A stretch of DNA of 64,000 nucleotides from assembly GCF_003732665.1 (NCBI RefSeq), contig NZ_MOBP01000010.1, positions 15,559-79,558 of the forward strand, in the 5' to 3' direction. The notes beneath the pieces are model-generated. The model was not told where the DNA came from, searched no databases, and saw nothing but the letters and a program-made list of their open reading frames with translations. Made by a program: the position numbers and the translations under genes. How positions within the stretch are numbered: position 1 is the stretch's first letter; every line of letters begins with the position of its first letter. This stretch comes from Pseudomonas frederiksbergensis (GTDB lineage Bacteria; Pseudomonadota; Gammaproteobacteria; Pseudomonadales; Pseudomonadaceae). Of the stretch, positions 34,477 to 43,043 are shown piece by piece.

Positions 34477-35499
34477 TTAATAATCCTGGCGCTTACGAAA
34501 CGCCCAACGCCCGGCCAGCACGGTAAACGTCGCCACCAGCGCCACCAGAATCCAGAACCCCTCCGGGTCCCCCGCCAGCGGAATCCCGCCCACGTTCATC
34601 CCGAAAAACCCGGCAATGATGTTGATCGGCAACGCCAGCACCGTGACCACGGTCAGGGTAAACAGCGTGCGGTTGCTCTGTTCGTTGAGGTTGGCGGCGA
34701 TCTCTTCCTGCAACAGTTTGATCCGCTCACCCAGGGCCGTGAGGTCGTTGATGATCAGGGCAAATTCCTCGGTGGACTTGCGCAGCTCCTTCACGTCTTC
34801 CTTCTGCAGCCATTGCGGCGGCCGGTTGAGCAGGCGCAGCAACGACCCCGGCTCCAGCGCCAGCAGCCGTTGCAGGCGCACCAGCACCCGACGATTGGCG
34901 CCCAGCTCGGCGCGGTTGGTCGATAGCCGTGACGACAGCAATTCATCTTCGATCTGGTCGACGCTCTGGCTAGTCTTGCGCACGATCTGCGTCAGCACTT
35001 CGCCCTGATCGCGCAACAGATGTACCAGCAACTCCAGCGGCGAGCGAAAGCACTCGCCGGCCTTCACCGAGGAACGCAACTTATCCACCGAGTGCAGCGG
35101 TTGCAGGCGGGCGCTGATGATCAACTTGCTGCGGGCGCAGACCCACAGCGTCGACACATCCGAGGAAACCATGCTGCTGAGGTTGAACACCACGTCGTTG
35201 ACCACCGCCAGCAACGCCGAATCCACGTGTTCGATCCGCGTCGAGCGCGAGCCTTCGTGCAACGCCTCGAAAAACTCCTCGGGCAATTCCAGATGGCTTT
35301 TCATCCAGCGCTCGCACGCGGCGTGGGCCAGGTTCAGGTGCAGCCAGAGAAATTCGTCGCTGTCTTCCGGTTGCTGCAAACAGCGCAGCGCCTCGGCCGA
35401 ATCGATCTCCCGGCCACGCTCACCGGGACGAAAACGGAAGCCGTAAAGCAGGCCGAACAAGTCAGTGTCGCGGTGAGTGTGATCGATGCTGTGGTTCAT
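34477..35499 (-). CDS. zntB: CorA-family transporter, ZntB-like
   Basis: A 340-aa protein: a long cytosolic N-terminal domain with coiled helices, then two C-terminal membrane helices joined by the pore signature GMNVGGIPL. The GMN motif defines CorA/ZntB; the residues after it and the overall length favour ZntB, a zinc transporter, over magnesium-specific CorA. Ends with RWAFRKRQDY. The start ATG at 35499 lies 50 bp from a large REPIN. Metal preference is inference. Confidence 0.82.
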   Translation of the reverse strand: MNHSIDHTHRDTDLFGLLYGFRFRPGERGREIDSAEALRCLQQPEDSDEFLWLHLNLAHAACERWMKSHLELPEEFFEALHEGSRSTRIEHVDSALLAVVNDVVFNLSSMVSSDVSTLWVCARSKLIISARLQPLHSVDKLRSSVKAGECFRSPLELLVHLLRDQGEVLTQIVRKTSQSVDQIEDELLSSRLSTNRAELGANRRVLVRLQRLLALEPGSLLRLLNRPPQWLQKEDVKELRKSTEEFALIINDLTALGERIKLLQEEIAANLNEQSNRTLFTLTVVTVLALPINIIAGFFGMNVGGIPLAGDPEGFWILVALVATFTVLAGRWAFRKRQDY

Positions 35500-35550
35500 G
35501 AGGTCTCGCTGGGAGGGGCGTTCGGCTATAGCAACGTAGCACCTTGGACC

Positions 35551-35697
35551 GTAGCAGCTGTCGAGCGCAGCGAGGCAGCGTTCGGCGGCGAAGCCGTCGT
35601 CAAACCTGAGCACGCGGTCTATCTGAAACACCGCGTTGGCTGATTTTGCGACGACTTCGTCGCCGAACGCTGCCTCGCTCCGCTCGACAGCTGCTAC
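35551..35697. repeat. REPIN of the GTAGCAGCTGTCGAGC type, copy 2
   Basis: Arms GTAGCAGCTGTCGAGCGCAG and complement, with GCAGCGTTCGGCGGC inside each; same family as at 14132. Confidence 0.88.
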
Positions 35698-35803
35698 GGG
35701 AGCTAGGGCGATTGCTACCGGACATCATCGCAAGGCGTTTTGACGGTTTTGTGACGGTTGCGTGGCGCCGTAAAAGTGACCTTTACCAGTGGTCGGAATT
35801 GAT

Positions 35804-35830
35804 TCAAGAACCGCTCTGGCACGCCGATGA
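35804..35830 (+). promoter_or_regulatory. FliA (sigma-28)-like promoter for the chemoreceptor gene
   Basis: TCAAG (35804-35808) and GCCGATGA (35823-35830) match the flagellar sigma consensus TAAAG and GCCGATAA at standard spacing, about 114 bp before the receptor ATG. The rest of the gap 35698-35943 shows nothing else distinctive. Confidence 0.45.
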
Positions 35831-35943
35831 CGCAGATGTTAGGTTGCGCGGCCCCGGCCACGAACCGGGACCGCAGACAGGGAAGTTTGGACGTCTTTCA
35901 CGCCCAACCAGGCGTGCCTATTTCCTGTCATGAGTATCATCCG

Positions 35944-37566
35944 ATGCTGCAAAAATCCCTGAGAGCCCAAATCCTCGCGTTGCTCGGCGGCAGCCTGTTG
36001 GCGATGTTGCTGATCGCTTTGGCCTGCTTTCATTTCCTGTCCAGCGGCGTACAGAGCTACGCCAATCTGATCGACGGACCGCTGCACACCTCGCAATTGA
36101 TCGATGAGGCCAACCTGCAATTCAAGGTGCAGGTTCAGGAGTGGAAAAACGTCCTGTTGCGCGGCAAGCAACCGGCGGACCTGGACAAATACTGGAAGCA
36201 ATTCGAAGACCGCCAGCGCGACGTGCAGGGCATCCTCGGCGAACTGGCGAGCCAGAAAGGCCTGGATGGCCAGCTCAAGACCCGCATCGAACGCCTGCGT
36301 GACGAACACCGTCAGTTGGGCAGTGCCTACCAGAAGGGTCGCGATGCCTACGTCGCCGCCGGTGCCGACCCGACTGCCGGCGACACCGCCGTCAAAGGCG
36401 TGGACCGCGCCACCAGTGATCAGATGAGCGAATTGGTCGGCGAACTGCGCAAGCAGGGCACTGAGCAATCGGCATTGATCAGCGCCGGAGCCGAGCGCAC
36501 GGTGATGCTGGGGATTATCGTGATGCTCGCCTCAGGTCTGTTGATCGGCCTGTTGAGCCTGTGGCTGATCAACCGCAACCTGGTTGACCCGATCCGCAAA
36601 CTGATCGATTACGTGGCGCAACTCAGCCAAGGCAAATTTGCCGACCGTGTGGCCAGTACCCGTCAGGATGAACTGGGCAAACTGGCGATGGCCGCCAACA
36701 CCCTGCGCGACTTCCTCGCCGAAACCTTCACTCGTTTGCAGCGCAGCGCCAAGGACCTGGACAGCGCCAGCGGCGAGTTGAATGCCATCGCCGGCCTGAT
36801 GGCCAGCGGCACCAACGAGCAATTCAACCGCACCGACCAAGTGGCCACGGCGATGAACGAAATGTCCGCCACCGCCCAGGAAGTGGCGCGTCACGCTGCC
36901 GACGCGGCCCGTGCCGCCGACGATGCCGACCAGTCCGCCCAGCAAGGCGAAAAAGTCATGCAGGGCACCATTCACACCATCACCCAGATGCGCGGCGAAA
37001 TCGCCAACACCGCCACGGTTATCCGTCGTCTGGAAACCGACAGTGGCCGCATCGGCAAGGTGCTGGAAGTGATTCGCGGCATCGCCGAGCAGACCAATTT
37101 GCTGGCGCTCAACGCGGCGATCGAAGCGGCCCGTGCCGGTGAAGCCGGACGCGGTTTTGCGGTAGTGGCCGACGAAGTGCGCAGCCTGGCCCAGCGCACG
37201 GCGGCGTCGATCATCGAAATCAACCAGATCATCCAGACCGTGCAAACCGGCGCGGTGGATGCGGCCCAGGCGATTGAAAGCGGCCAGTCCCGCAGCGAAG
37301 AAAGTGTCGAGCAAGTGACCCAGGCCGGCGCGATGCTGGAGCGCATCACCCACGCCGTGGAAGCCATCCGCGACATGAACCGCCAGATCGCCACCGCTGC
37401 CGAAGAGCAGACCTCAGTGGCCGAAGACATCTCGCGCAACCTCACCGAAATCACCACGATTGCCAGTACCAACCTGGACAACGTGCAGCGTACCGAAGCG
37501 GCAAGCCACAACCTGCACGGCTTGTCCGGGCAATTGAATGAAGTGACGGCGCGCCTGAGCGCTTAA
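35944..37566 (+). CDS. Methyl-accepting chemotaxis protein
   Basis: A 540-aa transmembrane chemoreceptor. TM1 is at about residues 8-34, a helical four-helix-bundle type ligand domain of about 140 residues follows, TM2 is near 180-205 ([19 protein letters not shown]), then HAMP and the signalling domain with tip [18 protein letters not shown] near residue 385. It signals through CheW/CheA. The ligand is unknown. The ATG at 35944 starts exactly at the first membrane helix. A FliA-like promoter lies upstream and a strong hairpin follows. Confidence 0.92.
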   Translation: MLQKSLRAQILALLGGSLLAMLLIALACFHFLSSGVQSYANLIDGPLHTSQLIDEANLQFKVQVQEWKNVLLRGKQPADLDKYWKQFEDRQRDVQGILGELASQKGLDGQLKTRIERLRDEHRQLGSAYQKGRDAYVAAGADPTAGDTAVKGVDRATSDQMSELVGELRKQGTEQSALISAGAERTVMLGIIVMLASGLLIGLLSLWLINRNLVDPIRKLIDYVAQLSQGKFADRVASTRQDELGKLAMAANTLRDFLAETFTRLQRSAKDLDSASGELNAIAGLMASGTNEQFNRTDQVATAMNEMSATAQEVARHAADAARAADDADQSAQQGEKVMQGTIHTITQMRGEIANTATVIRRLETDSGRIGKVLEVIRGIAEQTNLLALNAAIEAARAGEAGRGFAVVADEVRSLAQRTAASIIEINQIIQTVQTGAVDAAQAIESGQSRSEESVEQVTQAGAMLERITHAVEAIRDMNRQIATAAEEQTSVAEDISRNLTEITTIASTNLDNVQRTEAASHNLHGLSGQLNEVTARLSA

Positions 37567-37573
37567 GCAAAAC

Positions 37574-37612
37574 GACTGTGTACCGGTTCGCTTACCAAAC
37601 CGGTACACAGTC
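37574..37612 (+). terminator. Strong hairpin after chemoreceptor gene
   Basis: Perfect 15-bp stem GACTGTGTACCGGTT / AACCGGTACACAGTC with a 9-nt loop, 7 bp after the stop; no T tract. Confidence 0.75.
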
Positions 37613-37677
37613 GATCTCAAGTGCGACCAGCGGATGTCGATGATGGGGTTAACCTGAACCCACATAGGACAAGTCCC

Positions 37678-38121
37678 ATGGTCAGCATCACCTCGGTTTC
37701 GATCAACCAGACCCTTTCCACACCCACCAGCAAAACCTCGATCAGCGACAGCACCGAAGACACCACGTCAGCGACGGCAACTGCCACCGATTCCGGCGAT
37801 ACCAGCAAGACCTCGGCAAGCGGCGGCGCACCGGCGGCGGGGGGCGGCAGTTCGAGCAGCAGCTCTGAATCCGATGCGGTAAAAGAACTGCGCAAGCAGA
37901 TTGCCGAGTTGCAGAAGCAATTGCAGGAACAACAACAGCAGTTGCAAGCGGCTCAGGCCAAGCAGGAAAGCGCCGATGCCAAGGCTGCTGACGTGGCCGC
38001 CGCGCAGTCGCAGATTTCCGCCACCTCGGGCTCGTTGCAGACTGCCACGGCGGCGTTGTTGCAGGCGTTGCAGGAGGAGGGCGGCAGCACCTCCGGTTCG
38101 ATGGTCAGCACCACGGCTTAA
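37678..38121 (+). CDS. FlxA-like coiled-coil protein
   Basis: A 147-aa protein: a Ser/Thr-rich low-complexity N-terminal half (SATATATDSGDTSKTSASGG), then a glutamine-rich coiled coil (LRKQIAELQKQLQEQQQQL) and an alanine-rich tail. The Q-rich heptads resemble FlxA-like proteins (PF14282), some of which are sigma-28 regulated and flagellum-linked; the location after a chemoreceptor is in keeping. Its stop overlaps the stop of the convergent histidine kinase gene by TTAA. Function unknown. Confidence 0.65.
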   Translation: MVSITSVSINQTLSTPTSKTSISDSTEDTTSATATATDSGDTSKTSASGGAPAAGGGSSSSSSESDAVKELRKQIAELQKQLQEQQQQLQAAQAKQESADAKAADVAAAQSQISATSGSLQTATAALLQALQEEGGSTSGSMVSTTA

Positions 38122-39293
38122 ACCGCTGGCGGCAGGCTGAAGGTAAATTGCGTGCCGGTTTGCGCGGTGGACTCGACCTGCAATTGACCGCCATGGGACT
38201 GGGCAATCTGGCTGGCAATGTAGAGGCCCAGGCCCAATCCCGCCCGGGTCGAATCGTCGGTCGGGCGCGAGTAGGGATGGAACAGTTGGGACAGTTCCTC
38301 TTCGGGAATCTGCCCCTGGTTTTTCACCGCCAGCCTGAAACCGTGCTGATCCACCTGCGCGCTGATTTCCACATCACCCTGGGGATCGCCGTGGACGATG
38401 GCGTTCGCCAGCAGGTTCGACAGCAATTGCGCGACGCGTTCGCGGTCGCAAGGGATGTTCGGCAAAGGGCTGATCGAGGCGTGGATGACCCGATTCGGGT
38501 AAACGCTTTGGATCTCTGAAATGACATGCAGCAAGGCGTCGGCCAGATCCGGGCAGGGCGCGATAGTGAGCGGGATGCCATTGCCCATTCGGCCACGGGC
38601 GAAGTCCAGCACGTCGTCCACCAATTGCGCGGCGCGGCGGGTGCTGGTGAGGATGTGCGTGACCAGTTTGTCGCCGGCGGGGTTGGGGAACTTGCGCCGC
38701 AGCATCTCGGCAGAGGCGCTGATGGCGAACAGCGGGTTGCGCAGGTCATGGCCGAGCACGGCGATGAACTGTTCGCGCAGCTCGGCGATTTTCTGTTCCT
38801 GCTGCAACGCGGTTTCGGCCCGTTGCAGGTTCTCCTCGGCTTCGATCTGCAGCGACAGCACCCGGGCGAACGATTCCATGGTGCTCTGGATCGCGCTGGC
38901 CTTGAGCTCGGCGGGGTTGGGGTCCAGCGCACAAATGGTGCCGAAGAAACGCCCGTCGGTGCGGAACACCGGGACCGAGATGTAGCTTTCGAATTGGTAC
39001 AGGCGCGGGGTGTGGTGGTCGTGGTACAGCGGGTCTTCGCTGGCCTTGTCGATCACCACCGAGACATGGGCCTGGCGGATTTCATGGCACAGGGTGGTGA
39101 CCAGATCCAGCTCGCCACCGACCTTGAGGCCGAAATCCAGTTGGTCGAGCACGGCACAGGCCGTCCATGAATCCTCGGTAACACGGGCCACAGCGGCAAA
39201 GCGCAGGCCGGTCATTTCCCGGATCACCTGGAGAATCGCCGGCACGGCACTGATCCGGCCGATGGTGGCGATGTCTGCTGCCGCTGTTTCCAT
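38118..39293 (-). CDS. GAF-domain sensor histidine kinase
   Basis: A 391-aa cytosolic kinase. A GAF domain occupies residues 15-150 (FESYISVPVFRTDGRFFGTI). The phospho-acceptor H box is VLGHDLRNPLFAISASAEML (about residue 188), the N box LLSNLLANAIVHG and the G box AGLGLGLYIASQIAQSHGG. No receiver or regulator gene is adjacent, so it is an orphan. It resembles GAF kinases that sense light or small molecules via bound tetrapyrrole or cyclic nucleotide; the GAF shows no obvious chromophore Cys call from sequence alone. Confidence 0.9.
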   Translation of the reverse strand: METAAADIATIGRISAVPAILQVIREMTGLRFAAVARVTEDSWTACAVLDQLDFGLKVGGELDLVTTLCHEIRQAHVSVVIDKASEDPLYHDHHTPRLYQFESYISVPVFRTDGRFFGTICALDPNPAELKASAIQSTMESFARVLSLQIEAEENLQRAETALQQEQKIAELREQFIAVLGHDLRNPLFAISASAEMLRRKFPNPAGDKLVTHILTSTRRAAQLVDDVLDFARGRMGNGIPLTIAPCPDLADALLHVISEIQSVYPNRVIHASISPLPNIPCDRERVAQLLSNLLANAIVHGDPQGDVEISAQVDQHGFRLAVKNQGQIPEEELSQLFHPYSRPTDDSTRAGLGLGLYIASQIAQSHGGQLQVESTAQTGTQFTFSLPPAV

Positions 39294-39356
39294 GTTTCTT
39301 GTTCTCTGCTTGAACGCCGTGAGCGGATTCTAGCCACCCTGGCGCCGAGCAGGCAC

Positions 39357-39387
39357 AAAAAAACGCACGACCCGGAGATCGTGCGTT
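39357..39387 (-). terminator. Rho-independent terminator (minus strand)
   Basis: Stem AACGCACGA / TCGTGCGTT with a run of T on the minus strand; it fits the PepSY gene transcript, with REP sequences between stop codon and terminator. Confidence 0.8.
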
Positions 39388-39409
39388 CTCTAAATTCACC
39401 GCCAACCCC

Positions 39410-39501
39410 TGTAGGAGCGAAGCTTGCTCGCGAAAGCGGACGATCAGCCAACATTGATGTTGCCTGATTCACCGCTATCGCGAGCAAGCTTTGCTCCTAC
39501 A
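39410..39501. repeat. REPIN (GTAGGAGCGAAGCTTGCTCGC type)
   Basis: Arms TGTAGGAGC...GCTCCTACA with slightly diverged right arm (GCAAGCTTTGCTCC). Confidence 0.9.
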
Positions 39502-39542
39502 GGGATTGGGGTGAGTCAGGCTCATTGTTGTTGGATGTGGTG

Positions 39543-39572
39543 CCGCCTTCGCGAGCAAGCTTCGCTCCTACA
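39543..39572. repeat. Single REP arm
   Basis: GCCTTCGCGAGCAAGCTTCG and CTCCTACAG without a partner, beside the preceding REPIN. Confidence 0.8.
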
Positions 39573-39604
39573 GGGATTGCGGTGATCCACAGGGATTGGG
39601 GGGA

Positions 39605-39910
39605 TTATGTGTCTTGTTTGTTGCTCAGGACCTTGCCGGTGGTGGCATCGAAATCCACGTCCCATTCAACGCCTTTGGCATCTTTGAGCTCGACTTCGTA
39701 TTCGTAACCGTTGAAGTGGTTGTCCAGGTCGGTGTCGGTGATGGTCGTGCCCGGATGCAGTTTCAAGGCCTCTTGGTTCATTTCTTCCAGTGGCTTGATC
39801 TTGCCGCTTTTGACCAGCTCAGGGATCTGGTCGACACGGATGTCAGCCTGGGCGATGCCGGCAGTGAGGGTCAGGGCAGCGGCGGTGAACAGGGCAGTGA
39901 GGGTTTTCAT
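39605..39910 (-). CDS. Exported PepSY-domain protein
   Basis: A 101-aa protein with a cleavable signal peptide (MKTLTALFTAAALTLTAGIA, cut after QA) and a single PepSY fold: IRVDQIPELVKSGKIKPLEE, then YEYEVELKDAKGVEWDVDFD. PepSY domains inhibit proteases or bind metals and hydrophobic ligands in the periplasm. Ends DATTGKVLSNKQDT. Monocistronic by spacing; terminator at 39357. Confidence 0.88.
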   Translation of the reverse strand: MKTLTALFTAAALTLTAGIAQADIRVDQIPELVKSGKIKPLEEMNQEALKLHPGTTITDTDLDNHFNGYEYEVELKDAKGVEWDVDFDATTGKVLSNKQDT

Positions 39911-40001
39911 AAGCGTCTTTCCTTGGGTGATCTGTTTAAGTGGGCTCAGGTTAACCGGCGCAACTTAATTCACCCTTAAATTCAGCTGCGGCCGCTAAAA
40001 G

Positions 40002-40086
40002 CATTCGCGAGCAAGCCCGCTCCCACCAATTGACCGCATTCTCCTGATAGAACTCGGTCAACTGTGGGAGCGGGCTTGCTCGCGAA
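40002..40086. repeat. REPIN, outward arms (GTGGGAGCGGGCTTGCTCGC type)
   Basis: Arms ATTCGCGAGCAAGCCCGCTC and complement between the divergent-looking gap of the PepSY and glpQ genes; the arms face outwards relative to most copies. Confidence 0.88.
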
Positions 40087-40118
40087 GAACGATAACGCGG
40101 TGTCGCGTCAGACGCCGA

Positions 40119-41246
40119 TCAGTACCCGTTGTTCTGCAGCAATTGCGCCACAGTGCCCGCCGCCGGACGTTTGTAGAACTTCAGCAGTTCGCTGGCGCGG
40201 TTGGTGAAGATGCCATCGACGCCGGCGTCCATCACTTTCTGGTAATCCACGGCATCGTCGATGGTGTAGACGTGCACCAGCAGGCCCTGATCATGGGTGA
40301 ACTGATTCATCCATGGCTTGACCAGATCCGAATAGCTTTGATCGCCGCCCTTGGTCAGCGCGGCCGAAGGACCGGTGCCGATCGCGCCCTGGGACTTGGC
40401 GTACTCGATCCATTGCTGGAATTCGGCTTTGCTTTTCGGCTCTTGCTTGGCGTAGTAAGTGGCTTTGTCCTTGTCGCCGGACTCGGCGAAGGTCACCTTG
40501 GATTTCGGCTCGATGCTGCCTTCGCCGACCCACAGCAACAGGATTTTCGGCACGTTCGGCATTTCTTTTTGCAGCAGTTCGAGGCTGCTCTTCTCGAAGG
40601 TTTGCAGCACGACCTTGCCTTTGCCCTGGCCGACGGCCAGATTGCTCTTCGCCAGTTTCGAACCGGCCGGGCTCAGCCAGCCGCGATCCTGGAGTTTGTC
40701 CTTGAGGTCGCGTTCGATACCGGGGAATTGCTTCGGCTCCTTGGTTTCGATGTACAGGCCGGGTTTGTGCAGCGGATTGCCCTCGGCGATGTCGATGATT
40801 TCATCGAGGGTCAGAATCTTCAGGCCGACGTAGGAAGGACGGGCACGATCCGGGTAAGCGGCGTTGAACCAACTGCCGGCGTCGAGGGTTTTCAGTTCGC
40901 CAATCGTGAACTGGTTGGCCGGGGCATCCTTGCGCTCAGGAAACTTGGTGGCGACGTCGGTGGTGCGTTGCAGATTATTGTCGTGCAGGGCGAACAGCAC
41001 GCCGTCCTTGCTGCGCTGCAGGTCCATTTCCAGGTAATCGGCACCCAGGTCGCGGGCCAGTTTGTAGGACGCAGCGGTGGATTCCGGGGCATCGAACGAC
41101 GCGCCGCGGTGGGCAATCACCGCCGGGTGCGGGATGCCCAGAGTGGTCGCCAGTGCGGTGGGGCTGGGCTGGCTGGCGGCCTGTGCCTGGCCGAGGCCGA
41201 GCAGCAGACTCAGCAGCAAGGCGCTCTTGGTGAAGGTTGCAGGCAT
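40119..41246 (-). CDS. glpQ: Periplasmic glycerophosphodiester phosphodiesterase
   Basis: A 375-aa GlpQ-type enzyme. A signal peptide of 23 residues precedes the TIM-barrel. The catalytic region reads IAHRGASFDAPESTAASYKL (about residues 43-62), with metal ligands in ADYLEMDLQRSKDGVLFALH. It hydrolyses glycerophosphodiesters to glycerol-3-phosphate and an alcohol, scavenging phosphate and carbon in the periplasm. The Pit transporter is 6 kb away and not in the same operon. No obvious Pho box was found upstream. Confidence 0.92.
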   Translation of the reverse strand: MPATFTKSALLLSLLLGLGQAQAASQPSPTALATTLGIPHPAVIAHRGASFDAPESTAASYKLARDLGADYLEMDLQRSKDGVLFALHDNNLQRTTDVATKFPERKDAPANQFTIGELKTLDAGSWFNAAYPDRARPSYVGLKILTLDEIIDIAEGNPLHKPGLYIETKEPKQFPGIERDLKDKLQDRGWLSPAGSKLAKSNLAVGQGKGKVVLQTFEKSSLELLQKEMPNVPKILLLWVGEGSIEPKSKVTFAESGDKDKATYYAKQEPKSKAEFQQWIEYAKSQGAIGTGPSAALTKGGDQSYSDLVKPWMNQFTHDQGLLVHVYTIDDAVDYQKVMDAGVDGIFTNRASELLKFYKRPAAGTVAQLLQNNGY

Positions 41247-41482
41247 GGTCGAGGTCCTTTCGCAGAGGTTTTCAAAGACGTACCTTTTAACAACTGAGCG
41301 CCGCGAGCGCTATCGCGAGACCGACATAAACGTATTTAAAGCGATTTTTTTCCGCGCTTTTGTGCGGTTCTTTGCAGTACTCTCTGGCCCATGCGTTTCC
41401 CCGGCAGAGGGAAACCCGTTCATCCGCCCTGCGTGTAAACCATCGATCACCGGTCCTTTAGCGACCTTTTGTGAGGTTTATC

Positions 41483-41809
41483 ATGCGCATCACGTCCCAA
41501 CTCATCTGCCAGGCCGCCGACCAACTCAAGGGTTTCGTCGGCCTCAATCGCAAGACCGGCCAATACATCGTGCGTTTCAGCGAAGACTCGTTCGGTATGG
41601 ACGTGGCCGATGACGGCATTATTCCTACCAGTGAATTTGTCTGGGCACCGGGGCCTGGCGAGGCGATGACCCTCAAACGTGAGTTGATTCAGTTGCTGCT
41701 GGATCAGAATATTGATGACCGGATCAATGTGACCGAGCCGTTGCGGGTGTACATGAGTCGGCGGGAAGTGCCGGAGATTTCGGCGGTGCGGAGTTTGGTT
41801 CAGGGCTGA
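41483..41809 (+). CDS. DUF2025 family protein
   Basis: A 108-aa protein (MRITSQLICQAADQLKGFVG, with FSEDSFGMDVADDGIIPTSE and a Leu-rich KRELIQLLLDQNIDDRINV helix). It matches the Pseudomonas family DUF2025 (P. aeruginosa PA1123-like), which has a solved structure but no assigned function. TGAGG precedes the ATG. It is divergent from glpQ by 236 bp, a gap with no other visible feature than a short AGCGC/GCGCT palindrome. Confidence 0.82.
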   Translation: MRITSQLICQAADQLKGFVGLNRKTGQYIVRFSEDSFGMDVADDGIIPTSEFVWAPGPGEAMTLKRELIQLLLDQNIDDRINVTEPLRVYMSRREVPEISAVRSLVQG

Positions 41810-41836
41810 TGGTTTTGTGGTGACTTTATTGGCCTT

Positions 41837-41912
41837 TTCGCGAGCAGGCTCGCTCCCACACTGGATCTGTGGCGCAAGCAAATCCCCCTGTGGGAGCGAG
41901 CCTGCTCGCGAA
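41837..41912. repeat. REPIN (GTGGGAGCGAGCCTGCTCGC variant)
   Basis: Arms TTCGCGAGCAGGCTCGCTCC and complement; a variant sequence not seen elsewhere in the window. Confidence 0.88.
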
Positions 41913-41937
41913 GACGGCCTGAAAAACACTGCATCAT

Positions 41938-42261
41938 TCAGAGCTTGAACTCATAAGCCCGCTCAACCCGACACACCCGCGTATGGCACTGCGAATACCA
42001 AGTCGCCCGGCCACGCTCCCTGATTGCGCTGTGCTCCGGATGCTGCTTCCACGCCAGAATCGCCGCTTCACTGGTCCAGTACGACACAGTAATCCCCAAC
42101 CCATCCTCACCCCGAGCCGATTCCACACCGAGAAACCCCGGCTGTTCGCGTGCCAGTTGCACCATGCGTTCGGCCGCCTCGGCGTAGCCCTGGTCACCGT
42201 CGGTGCGCAGTGAGGTGAAGATCACCGCGTAATAGTGGGGCGGTGGCGTAGTGGCGATCAT
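41938..42261 (-). CDS. Antibiotic biosynthesis monooxygenase-fold protein
   Basis: A 107-aa dimeric ferredoxin-like ABM domain: HYYAVIFTSLRTDGDQGYAE, then REQPGFLGVESARGEDGLGI, TVSYWTSEAAILAWKQHPEH and a Trp-rich tail. Members oxidise polyketides, degrade heme (IsdG-like) or act as stress proteins. The start overlaps the stop of the upstream gene (ATGA), so the two are coupled. Confidence 0.85.
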   Translation of the reverse strand: MIATTPPPHYYAVIFTSLRTDGDQGYAEAAERMVQLAREQPGFLGVESARGEDGLGITVSYWTSEAAILAWKQHPEHSAIRERGRATWYSQCHTRVCRVERAYEFKL

Positions 42262-42965
42262 CGTTTGTGTCTCGCACAGGCTTCGACCAGCGCCCGAACC
42301 AACGGCGGCAACGTGCCCTTGAGCGCGGCGCGTTCCGGTTGGAACAGGGTGGCGACGAAGAACGGATGCCCCTTGAGCTCCACCGCTCGCAAATCACCGT
42401 TCGAGTCGTGCCCTGCGGCGTTGAGTTGTTGGGTCAGCAATGCTTGCTCAAACTCTGGATTCACACCGTAGCGGCAGCGATAGCCTTCGTGAATCTCGGA
42501 TTTTTCATACGCCTTGGCGATCAACGAGCCTTCCACCAGATGAATGCTGTCGACCGCTTCCACCAGTGAGCACGTCAACGGTGTGAGCAATGCTCGCTCA
42601 GCGTCGGGGGCGGTTTCGCCGTGCTCGGCATCGGCCCAGCCCAATACGTTGCGGGCATATTCCAGCACCGCATGTTGAAAACCGCCGCAGGTGCCGAGGA
42701 AAGGTCGCTGGTGTTCGCGGGCAAAACGGATCGCTCGCAGTGCGCCGTCCATGTCGCGGTATGGGCTGGCGGGCACGCACCAGAAGCCGTGGAATGAGTC
42801 GAGCCGTGTATCGGCGTTGATCCGGTCGGTGGCCAGCCATTGGAACTGCACGTCCAGGTCCAGGTTTTCTGCGGCCATGCCGAGGGCGATGGGAATGGCT
42901 TGGTGGGCGGTGACTTGTGGGTCGTAGTCGCCGATCAGGGCGATGCGGATGGCGGTGGTTTCCAT
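42258..42965 (-). CDS. CTP synthase C-terminal-like class I glutamine amidotransferase
   Basis: A 235-aa protein resembling the glutaminase half of CTP synthase, without the synthetase half. The nucleophile elbow is FLGTCGGFQHAVLEYARN with Cys, and the C-terminal His-x-Glu region is KGHPFFVATLFQPE, where Gln-Pro-Glu remains. Known as the CTP synthase C-terminal region-related (seleno)protein family, of unknown reaction. It is coupled to the ABM gene and divergent from a LysR regulator. Confidence 0.85.
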   Translation of the reverse strand: METTAIRIALIGDYDPQVTAHQAIPIALGMAAENLDLDVQFQWLATDRINADTRLDSFHGFWCVPASPYRDMDGALRAIRFAREHQRPFLGTCGGFQHAVLEYARNVLGWADAEHGETAPDAERALLTPLTCSLVEAVDSIHLVEGSLIAKAYEKSEIHEGYRCRYGVNPEFEQALLTQQLNAAGHDSNGDLRAVELKGHPFFVATLFQPERAALKGTLPPLVRALVEACARHKR

Positions 42966-43043
42966 GAGGGCTCTCTGCGCTTGTTGATTCCTGATACCCA
43001 CTATAGATTGGCGTTCGCGCACTCAATATTGGCGTTTTCCCAA

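Noticed and set aside
41247-41482. Pho box before glpQ
   Set aside because: No pair of CTGTCAT-like repeats is present.
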